Assembly (NCBI GenBank): GCA_013695075.1
Contig: JACDBE010000097.1
Span: 1 to 7,780 of the forward strand
Source of the DNA: Acidimicrobiia bacterium
GTDB taxonomy: Bacteria > Actinomycetota > Acidimicrobiia > Spongiisociales > UBA5794
Reading direction: 5' to 3'
Length of the DNA stretch: 7,780 nt
In this document: piece after piece, positions 1-6,337 of the stretch
Layout of the letters: each line of letters opens with the position of its first letter
How positions within the stretch are numbered: the first letter of the stretch is position 1
The notes under the pieces: generated by a model
Databases searched by the model: none
What the model was told of the DNA's origin: nothing
What the model saw: the letters and a program-made list of their open reading frames with translations, nothing else
Made by a program: the position numbers and the translations under genes

Positions 1-2
1 CG

Positions 3-653
3 GCCGCCGCTGCCGCCGCCGCGGCCGGGTCGGTGCCCGCCGTCGCCGTCGCCGTTGTGCTGGCTGCGGCGTTGGGGGTCGGCGGCTATGTGGTGATCTC
101 GAGGTCCGGGGAACCGCCACCCCCTCCGGCGGCCCAGGCGGTTTCCTCCACGGCATCGGGAGGAGCAACTCCGACCACAACCACATCGTCCACCGTCGCG
201 CCGGCATCGACCACCCCCACCGTCGTGCTACCCGAACCGTCGACCCCGACGACCAGCACCGCCGATCCGGCAACCACGACCACCCCGCCGTCTGTCGCTC
301 CGCCAACAACCACCACCATCACCACTACCACGGCGCCGGCTCCACCGCCAGCTGCGCCGCCGGTGGCGGTCGATGACACCGCCACCGTCCCCGAGGACGA
401 GTCGGTTATCGTCGACGTCCTGGCCAACGATGACGACGGCGTGGATCCGGACACCTTGGAGGTCGTGATCGGCCCGGCTTCCGGATCTGCGTCCGTCACC
501 GACGGGGCGGAGATCGCCTACACCCCTGACGACGACTTCCTCGGGGTCGACATCCTCACCTACGTGGTCGCCGACGAGGCGGGAAACACCGGCACGGCAA
601 CGCTCGAGATCACGGTGGAGGAGGTCAACGACCTGCCGGGTAACACGGACTGA
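3..653 (+). CDS. Membrane-anchored surface protein with Thr/Pro-rich linker and Ig/cadherin-like domain (5' partial)
   Basis: The reading frame is open to the left window edge, so the N-terminus is missing; the in-frame GTG at 33 has no Shine-Dalgarno and follows an Ala run, so I treat the gene as truncated. Visible parts in order are an Ala-rich stretch, one hydrophobic segment (about nt 36-105, from PAVAVAVVLAAA to GGYVVI), a Pro run, and a low-complexity Thr/Pro/Ser linker of roughly 75 residues (nt 125-355). A single beta-sandwich-like domain follows, running from VAVDDTATVPEDE through VLANDDDG and YTPDDDFLG to LTYVVADEAG and ending LEITVEEVND. That pattern matches bacterial Ig-like/cadherin-like (Big_9, VCBS-type) repeats with acidic, probably calcium-binding turns. 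The inferred topology is one membrane anchor with the linker and domain outside the cell. The missing N-terminal part could be a cytoplasmic domain such as a kinase or simply a signal anchor; the window does not show which. The specific function is unknown. Confidence 0.75.
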   Translation, partial: AAAAAAAAGSVPAVAVAVVLAAALGVGGYVVISRSGEPPPPPAAQAVSSTASGGATPTTTTSSTVAPASTTPTVVLPEPSTPTTSTADPATTTTPPSVAPPTTTTITTTTAPAPPPAAPPVAVDDTATVPEDESVIVDVLANDDDGVDPDTLEVVIGPASGSASVTDGAEIAYTPDDDFLGVDILTYVVADEAGNTGTATLEITVEEVNDLPGNTD

Positions 654-784
654 GCGACCGTCGATCGGTGCACGCTCTACGGCCGCCTCGGGACCGCGGC
701 GACACGCGAGCGCCAAGTCGACCGATCTGGATGTGGGCGGCGGTACCCTGACGACGGATCGTCTGACCGCTGCGAGGTGTCTGC
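654..784 (+). promoter_or_regulatory. Intergenic region with weak candidate recO promoter
   Basis: This 131-nt gap separates the surface protein from recO. A -10-like TACCCT lies at 744-749, preceded by GG, about 35 nt before the recO start, but no convincing -35 is visible at normal spacing. A ribosome binding site, GAGGTG at 774-779, lies just before the GTG start at 785. A short dyad (ACCG/CGGT around 657-669) follows the upstream stop, but it has no T-run and is too weak to call a terminator. The promoter call is inference. Confidence 0.35.
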
Positions 785-1504
785 GTGGGTCTGCGCCGTG
801 ACCAGGGAATCGTGTTGCGCGGCTACCCGTTCGGCGACGCCGATCGGATCGTGGTGCTGCTCAGCCCCAACAACGGCAAGGTGCGCACCGTTGCCAAGGG
901 TGTGCGCCGCACCAAGAGCCGGTTCGGGGGGAGGCTGGAGCCCTTTTGCCATGTCGACGTGGTCCTCTACGAGGGCCGCAACCTGGGCACGATCACCCAG
1001 GTGACCCTGGTCGAGCCGTTTCACAACCTGCGCAACAACCTGGACGCGGTTCTGATCGCCGGGTCGATGGTGGAGGTGGCCGACATCGTCGCCCAGGAGA
1101 ACGAGGCCTCGATGCGTCTGTTCCTCCTGTTGCAGCGGGGCCTGCGGGCCCTGGACAACGGTCTCATCGGCCCCGACCTGGCCACCGCCTTCCTGCTCAA
1201 GGCGGCAACGGTGGTGGGGGTGGCACCTGCCCTGGAGCATTGCGCCGGCTGCGGCCGGGGCGATGGCCTGACCCGGTTCAGCTTCGCCGCCGGCGGGGCG
1301 CTGTGCGAGCGGTGCCGCACCTCCGGTGCCTACGCCCTCCGTCGCGGCGTCACCGAGCACCTGTCGGTCCTGGCCGGTGCCGATCTAGGTGCCCTCCCCA
1401 CCACCGACCCCGAGGTGCGCGGCGAGGGGTTGGGGGTCGCCCGTCGGTTCCTCGAGTACCACCTGGAACGCCGGCTGGTGGCGCTGGGCTCGTTGGATGG
1501 GTGA
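785..1504 (+). CDS. recO: DNA repair protein RecO
   Basis: This 239-residue protein has the normal length and layout of RecO, which anneals complementary strands and, with RecR, loads RecA onto SSB-coated single-stranded DNA in the RecF pathway. The N-terminal OB-fold signature is clear: QGIVLRGYPFGDADRIVVLL, then GKVRTVAKGVRRTKSRFGG and LEPF. A helical domain follows, then a zinc-binding motif of the CxxC...CxxC type with C153, C156, C174 and C177, conserved in many RecO proteins. The start is GTG at 785, with GAGGTG a few bases upstream; translation from it gives the expected MGLRRDQGIVLR beginning. The end overlaps the next gene, uppS, by 8 nt, a recO-uppS pairing also known in mycobacteria, so the two are probably co-transcribed and translationally coupled. 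I see no disruption or missing key residue. Confidence 0.95.
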   Translation: MGLRRDQGIVLRGYPFGDADRIVVLLSPNNGKVRTVAKGVRRTKSRFGGRLEPFCHVDVVLYEGRNLGTITQVTLVEPFHNLRNNLDAVLIAGSMVEVADIVAQENEASMRLFLLLQRGLRALDNGLIGPDLATAFLLKAATVVGVAPALEHCAGCGRGDGLTRFSFAAGGALCERCRTSGAYALRRGVTEHLSVLAGADLGALPTTDPEVRGEGLGVARRFLEYHLERRLVALGSLDG

Positions 1505-2267
1505 TGGCGACAGCAGCGGGATCGACCGCACCGGCATCGATCCGGATGCGGTCCCCCACCATGTCGGGTTGATCCTCGACGGCAACGGGCGGTGGGCCAA
1601 CGCCCGCGGGCTTCCCCGCACCGCCGGTCACGCCGCCGGGGAAGCCGCCCTTTTCGACGTGGTGGAAGGCGCCATCGAGCTGGGGATCCGCTGGTTGTCG
1701 GCGTACACCTTTTCCACCGAGAACTGGGCACGCGCCGCCGAGGAGGTCGAGTTCCTGATGTGGTTCAACGAGGACCTGCTGGTGCGCCGCCGTGACGAGT
1801 TCGATGACATGGGGGTGCGCATGCGGTTCGCCGGCGACCTGGACGACCCCAGGGTCCCGGAGCGCAACCGCACCATCATGCGCCAGGCCGAGGAGAAGAC
1901 GGCGGGCAACGACACCCTCGACCTGGTGTTCGCCTTCAACTACGGCAGCCGGTGGGAGATCACCGCTGCCACCCGCCACATCGCCGTTGCCGTGGCCGCC
2001 GGCGAGCTGGAGGCCGACGCCATCGACGTCGCCGTGGTCACCGCCAACCTGTACATCCCCGGCATGCCCGACGTCGACCTGGTGATCCGGTCGTCTGGGG
2101 AGCATCGGCTGTCCAACTTCCTGCTGTGGCAGTCGGCATACGCCGAGCTGTGGTTCCCCGGGATCCTGTGGCCCGACTTCGACCGGCACCACCTGGCGGA
2201 CGCCATCCGCCACTACCAGCAGCGGGACCGTCGCTTCGGAGGCACCGCCCCGACTGACGAGCCGTAG
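1497..2267 (+). CDS. uppS: Isoprenyl transferase (cis-prenyltransferase, undecaprenyl/decaprenyl diphosphate synthase type)
   Basis: The 256-residue product belongs to the UppS/cis-prenyltransferase family, which extends an allylic diphosphate with isopentenyl diphosphate in cis to make the polyprenyl carrier for peptidoglycan and other wall polymers. Motifs seen are HVGLILDGNGRWA (H22, catalytic Asp D28, N30, R32, W33), AYTFSTENW, and the C-terminal block IRSSGEHRLSNFLLWQSAYA with R198, R204, S206 and E217. These sit at a constant +4 offset from E. coli R194, R200, S202 and E213, so the active site is intact. The frame is open further upstream inside recO, but ATG 1497 gives a family-typical N-terminus, and translation probably restarts there by coupling to the recO stop at 1502-1504, since no strong Shine-Dalgarno is seen. 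Chain length and substrate (farnesyl or geranyl diphosphate) cannot be read from sequence. Confidence 0.95.
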   Translation: MGDGDSSGIDRTGIDPDAVPHHVGLILDGNGRWANARGLPRTAGHAAGEAALFDVVEGAIELGIRWLSAYTFSTENWARAAEEVEFLMWFNEDLLVRRRDEFDDMGVRMRFAGDLDDPRVPERNRTIMRQAEEKTAGNDTLDLVFAFNYGSRWEITAATRHIAVAVAAGELEADAIDVAVVTANLYIPGMPDVDLVIRSSGEHRLSNFLLWQSAYAELWFPGILWPDFDRHHLADAIRHYQQRDRRFGGTAPTDEP

Positions 2268-2287
2268 ACCGACGGTTCGGTCGGTTT
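2268..2287 (+). terminator. Candidate intrinsic terminator after uppS
   Basis: A 6-bp perfect stem, ACCGAC (2268-2273) with GTCGGT (2280-2285), and a 6-nt loop begins directly after the uppS TAG stop. It is followed by only two more T residues. It would end the recO-uppS transcript before glyS. The stem is short and the U-tract poor, so termination may be partial. Confidence 0.45.
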
Positions 2288-2332
2288 GGGGCTCATCAGT
2301 GCGGCGTGGGACCCGGGTACGGCGGGCCCTTC

Positions 2333-2373
2333 TATCATCCGGCGTTCCGCCGCTCCGCCCCGAGGGTGAGTCC
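2333..2373 (+). promoter_or_regulatory. Candidate glyS promoter -10 and ribosome binding site
   Basis: TATCAT at 2333-2338 resembles a sigma-A -10 element and lies 35 nt before the ATG at 2374, which would give a leader of about 30 nt. GAGGG at 2362-2366 sits 7 nt before the ATG and serves as the Shine-Dalgarno, fixing the start. No good -35 is visible. The RBS is directly seen; the promoter is inference. Confidence 0.4.
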
Positions 2374-3744
<1,371 letters not shown>

Positions 3745-4162
3745 GGGCTCAACACCAGCACGGTGTGGGTGCTGCCCTTCGACAGCTTTCTCACCGAATC
3801 GATGATCTCTCCGAGATGGGCCGGGCTCTCCGCCCGGACGTGAACCAAGAGGTCGAACTCTCCGCTGACGGCGGCGCAGGCCACCACCCAGGGGATCTGT
3901 CGCAACTGGGCGGCGATGTCACCCAGCGAGCGTCGCGAGGTGACCCCTATGGACACCAGGGCGGCCACCGGAAGCCCCAGCTGCCCCCAGTCGAGGCGGG
4001 CGGTGAACCCGGTGATCACCCCCGACTGGCGGAGCCGCTTCACCCGCTGGTGGATGGTTGCGGTTGCCAGAGCCAGCTCCTCGGCGATCCGGGCGTACGG
4101 CGTTCTGGCGTCCTCCAGCAGCCGGGCGATGATCTGACGGTCAATCTGATCCATCGACGATG

Positions 4163-4168
4163 AATCTA
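4163..4168 (-). promoter_or_regulatory. Candidate -10 for the AsnC-type gene, giving a leaderless mRNA
   Basis: Read on the minus strand this is TAGATT, a TAnnnT-type -10, with only 8 nt between it and the ATG at 4154. Together with the lack of a Shine-Dalgarno this suggests a transcript beginning at or next to the start codon, as is common in actinobacteria. No clear -35 is present. The element overlaps one of the repeated AATCT motifs, so regulator binding there would block the promoter. Confidence 0.35.
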
Positions 4169-4208
4169 TCAGGCGAGCGACCAAGTTGGAATAGATTGTT
4201 CAGATGGG

Positions 4209-4217
4209 TGTTATGAT
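4209..4217 (+). promoter_or_regulatory. Extended -10 promoter of the small ORF
   Basis: TGTTATGAT is a full extended -10: TG, one base, then TATGAT, which has five of six consensus bases. TTGGAA at 4186-4191 could be a -35, but its 20-nt spacer is long; extended -10 promoters often do without one. Transcription would start near 4224, leaving a leader of about 32 nt before the ATG at 4256. This is the best-looking promoter in the window. Confidence 0.6.
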
Positions 4218-4255
4218 CGTCGTACGCCAGATTCACCGGGAAGGAGGCGACAGAC

Positions 4256-4342
4256 ATGAATCCGATCATCATGGCCCAGCTGGTCGCCGTCCAGCGCCAA
4301 GAGGCAGAAGCCAAGGCGCTGGCCCATCGCATCAGGATCTGA
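4256..4342 (+). CDS. Small protein of 28 residues, function unknown
   Basis: A 29-codon ORF (ATG to TGA) sits behind a perfect Shine-Dalgarno, AAGGAGG at 4241-4247, with an ideal 8-nt spacer, and an extended -10 promoter at 4209-4217. The peptide starts MNPIIMAQLVAV, which is hydrophobic, and continues with a charged, Ala-rich half ending AKALAHRIRI; I count four Arg/Lys, one His and two Glu. It could form one amphipathic helix, with I5, L9, V12, A19, A23 and I26 on one side. It is read in a different frame from the upstream extension of dnaG. Hairpins follow from 4351. It diverges from the AsnC-type regulator, the usual arrangement for a regulator and its target. I do not recognise a family. 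It may be a real small protein or a leader peptide; the absence of a run of one amino acid argues against a classical attenuator. Confidence 0.6.
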   Translation: MNPIIMAQLVAVQRQEAEAKALAHRIRI

Positions 4343-4350
4343 GGCAATCG

Positions 4351-4371
4351 CCGGGGCCCCAGGGGCCTCGG
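4351..4371 (+). other. Stem-loop 1 after the small ORF
   Basis: An 8-bp stem (one G-T pair) is formed by 4351-4358 and 4364-4371 around a 5-nt loop, 8 nt after the small-ORF stop. GAGGC at 4341-4345, overlapping that stop, can pair alternatively with GCCTC at 4365-4369, so the two structures compete. No T-run follows. Confidence 0.45.
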
Positions 4372-4384
4372 TCATCGATCAGGC

Positions 4385-4427
4385 ACGGGGAGTCCGGGGT
4401 TTCCCTCCCTTCCACCGGACTCCCCGT
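4385..4427 (+). terminator. Stem-loop 2, candidate terminator of the small transcript
   Basis: A perfect 13-bp inverted repeat, ACGGGGAGTCCGG (4385-4397) and CCGGACTCCCCGT (4415-4427), encloses a 17-nt pyrimidine-rich loop and is followed by TGT rather than a real T-tract. Its length and perfection make chance unlikely. Its most likely role is to end the small-ORF transcript, though U-poor hairpins can also stabilise RNA 3' ends. Confidence 0.6.
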
Positions 4428-4435
4428 TGTCGCGT

Positions 4436-4459
4436 CGGGGGGAGCTGTGGCTCCCCCCG
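4436..4459. other. Stem-loop 3, perfect dyad abutting the dnaG -10
   Basis: A perfect 10-bp inverted repeat is formed by CGGGGGGAGC (4436-4445) and GCTCCCCCCG (4450-4459) with a TGTG loop. It ends two bases before the candidate -10 TACAAT at 4461 and occupies the place of the -35. It could be a second terminator for transcripts from upstream or a DNA operator at the dnaG promoter; the sequence alone does not decide. Confidence 0.5.
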
Positions 4460-4460
4460 G

Positions 4461-4466
4461 TACAAT
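4461..4466 (+). promoter_or_regulatory. Candidate dnaG -10, leaderless start
   Basis: TACAAT matches the sigma-A -10 consensus in five of six positions and lies 7 nt before the GTG at 4474, so transcription would begin at or one base before the start codon. No Shine-Dalgarno precedes the GTG, which fits a leaderless mRNA. A -35 is not recognisable because that position is inside stem-loop 3. Confidence 0.5.
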
Positions 4467-4473
4467 CGCCGCG

Positions 4474-6225
4474 GTGGCCTACTCCACGGACGACAAGGAA
4501 CGCGTCAGGGAGCGGACCGATCTGGCGGAGCTGGCCGCCGAGGTGACCAGGGTGAAACGGTCCGGGCGGACCGTCACCGCCATTTGCCCGTTCCACGACG
4601 AGAAGACCCCGTCGCTGTCGATCGATCCGGGGCGGGGTCTGTTCTACTGCTTCGGCTGCGGCAAGAGCGGCGACGTGTTCACCTGGGTGGAGGAGACCCA
4701 GGCGGTCGACTTCCGCGACGCCCTGGAGATCCTGGCGAGGCGGGCGGGGATCACCCTCACCGAGAGCGCGGGCGAGGAGCGCCGCCGGGGAAGGAGGGAG
4801 CTGCTGGTGGCCGCCGTCACCGACGCCGTTGCCTTCTACCACCAGCGGCTCAACGACGGGCCGGATGCCGCCGGGGCCCGCCGGTACCTGCGGGGCCGTG
4901 GCTATGACGGTGACATCGTCTCCCGCTTCTCCATCGGCTACTCACCGGCCGATTGGGAGGCGTTGGTCACCTACCTGGGGGAGCGGGGCCATACCCCGGC
5001 GACCATCCAGCAGGCCGGGTTGGGGAGCAGGTCGAACCGGGGGAACCTGGTTGACCGCTTTCGGGGGCGGCTCATGTTTCCCATCAACGACCTGCGGGGC
5101 GATCCGGTGGGGTTCGGAGCCCGGGTGCTCGACGGGGATGGTCCCAAGTACCTCAACTCGCCGGAGACGCCGATCTATCACAAGGGCCGGCTGCTGTTCG
5201 GTCTTGATCGGGCCAAGTCCGAGATTGTGCGCCGCGACCGGGCGGTGGTGGTGGAGGGGTACACCGATGTCATGGCGTTCCATCTCGCCGGCCACCCCGT
5301 TGCCGTGGCCACCTGCGGCACCGCCCTCGGCGACGACCACCTCGACATCTTGCGCCGCTTCACCAGCCGGGTGGTGCTCGCCTTCGACGCCGACGCCGCC
5401 GGTGCCGGCGCGGCGCGGCGTGGCTTCGACCGCTCGATTCCCGGCGACCTCGACCTGCGCATGGCCAGCTTCCCCGACGGTCGGGACCCTGCCGACCTGC
5501 AGCAGGCGGGGATGGGGGACCAGCTGATCGCTGCGGTGGAGGCGTCGGTGCCGCTGCTCCAGTACCGCATCGATGGCGAGCTCGACGGATACGATATGGC
5601 CGAGGCGGAGGCCAAGGTGAGGGCGGCCACGGCGGCGGCACGGCTCATTGCCCTCCACCCCGACCCCACGGTGCGGGCCGACTACGTTACGCGGGTGGCA
5701 CGCCGCACCGGGGTCGCCCCGGAGGTCATCGCCAGGGCCGCCCACCCTGCCGGCACCGTGCCTGGTGCCGCGGTGGCCACCGAGGAGGCGCCGCCATCGG
5801 GGCGAGCCCGAGCCGAGCGGGAGCTGCTGCGGCTGGTGCTGGCCAACGATCCCGGGCTGCGTCGCCACCACCCGGACCCTGGCTGGTTCGAGGTCCCGGC
5901 ATACCGCACCGGGTTCGAGCTGGTGGGTCCCGCCATCGCCGCCCTGGAACCGGGGGAGGTCCCCAGCCTGGGCCGGCTCCTCGACGGTGCCGACGAGCCC
6001 ACCGCCTCCCTGCTCAGCCAGCTTGCGTTGGAACCGCACCCGCTGGGTGGGGCCGACGAGGTGGTGCGTAAGCTGCGCCTCGTCCGGGTCGAGGCCGAGG
6101 TGTCGCGGTTGCGGCGGGCCATCGAAGCGGCCTCGGCTTCGGGCGAGGACGCCGCCGAGCTGGTTGCGGAGCGGATCTCGTTGCAGAAGGAGCGGGACCG
6201 GATCAGGAGCGCCGCCGTCGATTGA
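4474..6225 (+). CDS. dnaG: DNA primase DnaG
   Basis: The 583-residue product makes the RNA primers for chromosome replication, working with the DnaB helicase. The N-terminal CHC2 zinc finger has C38, H41, C59 and C62 (CPFHDEKTPSLS, then FYCFGCGKSGDVF). The catalytic core contains the primase signature RFRGRLMFPINDLRG and PKYLNSPETPIYHKG, followed by the TOPRIM fold with E261 in VVVEGYTDVMAF and D305/D307 in AFDADAAG, the metal-binding acidic residues. A low-complexity linker near residues 424-444 leads to a helical C-terminal region ending in a Glu/Arg-rich probable coiled segment, as expected for the helicase-binding domain. The GTG at 4474 gives the family-typical spacing to the zinc finger; the frame stays open back to 4204, but that extension crosses the small ORF and hairpins and looks non-coding. 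The gene is followed by rpoD, as in the macromolecular-synthesis operon. Confidence 0.97.
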   Translation: MAYSTDDKERVRERTDLAELAAEVTRVKRSGRTVTAICPFHDEKTPSLSIDPGRGLFYCFGCGKSGDVFTWVEETQAVDFRDALEILARRAGITLTESAGEERRRGRRELLVAAVTDAVAFYHQRLNDGPDAAGARRYLRGRGYDGDIVSRFSIGYSPADWEALVTYLGERGHTPATIQQAGLGSRSNRGNLVDRFRGRLMFPINDLRGDPVGFGARVLDGDGPKYLNSPETPIYHKGRLLFGLDRAKSEIVRRDRAVVVEGYTDVMAFHLAGHPVAVATCGTALGDDHLDILRRFTSRVVLAFDADAAGAGAARRGFDRSIPGDLDLRMASFPDGRDPADLQQAGMGDQLIAAVEASVPLLQYRIDGELDGYDMAEAEAKVRAATAAARLIALHPDPTVRADYVTRVARRTGVAPEVIARAAHPAGTVPGAAVATEEAPPSGRARAERELLRLVLANDPGLRRHHPDPGWFEVPAYRTGFELVGPAIAALEPGEVPSLGRLLDGADEPTASLLSQLALEPHPLGGADEVVRKLRLVRVEAEVSRLRRAIEAASASGEDAAELVAERISLQKERDRIRSAAVD

Positions 6226-6266
6226 ACGGCGCCGCTGGAACGGCACCGATCCAACGGCGCGTGGCG
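6225..6266 (+). repeat. Three tandem 14-nt-phased repeats between dnaG and rpoD
   Basis: AACGGC recurs at 6225-6230, 6239-6244 and 6253-6258, exactly 14 nt apart, each followed by a C-rich variable part; the first and third continue as AACGGCGC and the second as AACGGCAC. The array begins on the last base of the dnaG stop and ends about 30 nt before the candidate rpoD -10. It may be a degenerate tandem duplication or a protein-binding array. Confidence 0.4.
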
Positions 6267-6295
6267 GCACCGTTTCCGGGGCGGCTCCCGACCGG

Positions 6296-6328
6296 TACCG
6301 TGGCCACCGCAGCCCGCAGGCAAGGAGG
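6296..6328 (+). promoter_or_regulatory. Candidate rpoD -10 and strong ribosome binding site
   Basis: TACCGT at 6296-6301 is a weak TAnnnT-type -10, preceded by GG like the TACCCT ahead of recO. AAGGAGG at 6322-6328 is a perfect Shine-Dalgarno 9 nt before GTG 6338, and it decides the start: the in-frame ATG at 6329 touches the Shine-Dalgarno and is too close to be used. An internal promoter would let rpoD be expressed apart from dnaG; this part is inference. Confidence 0.5.
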
Positions 6329-6337
6329 ATGGGCAGG

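Larger units (their letters stand above)
4141..4234. promoter_or_regulatory. Divergent control region with repeated AATCT/AGATT elements (candidate regulator binding sites)
   Basis: Four copies of a six-base element are seen: CAATCT at 4142-4147, GAATCT at 4162-4167, and the inverted forms AGATTG at 4193-4198 and AGATTC at 4229-4234. The middle two extend to a perfect 7-bp inverted pair, AATCTAT (4163-4169) and ATAGATT (4191-4197). A separate CCAAGTTGG dyad lies at 4181-4189. Start-to-start spacings are about 20, 31 and 36 nt. Lrp/AsnC proteins commonly bind several sites near their own promoter, so autoregulation is plausible but not shown. The first copy lies within the regulator's coding sequence. 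The region is AT-richer than its surroundings. Confidence 0.4.

Noticed and set aside
125..355. Possible tandem repeat or recombination site in the ACC/CCG-rich stretch
   Set aside because: It is an in-frame Thr/Pro linker with irregular codon mix, as expected for a secreted stalk, with no fixed repeat unit.
86..499. Minus-strand Val/Gly-rich frame opposite the Thr/Pro linker
   Set aside because: Val/Gly runs are the reverse complement of the repeated Thr and Pro codons of the plus-strand gene.
4256..4430. Classical amino-acid attenuator (leader peptide plus terminator) for dnaG
   Set aside because: The peptide has no run of a single amino acid, and dnaG is not a biosynthetic gene; a stand-alone small gene with its own terminator is simpler.
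4204..4473. N-terminal extension of dnaG
   Set aside because: It crosses the small ORF's RBS, its coding region and three hairpins, and DnaG homology begins just after GTG 4474.
4343..4473. Possible tRNA gene in the hairpin region
   Set aside because: The stems do not form a cloverleaf and no T-loop or acceptor-stem consensus is visible.
5648..6337. N-terminal extension of rpoD
   Set aside because: It is an out-of-frame reading of dnaG with low-complexity Arg/Pro/Ser composition; the perfect Shine-Dalgarno places the start at 6338.
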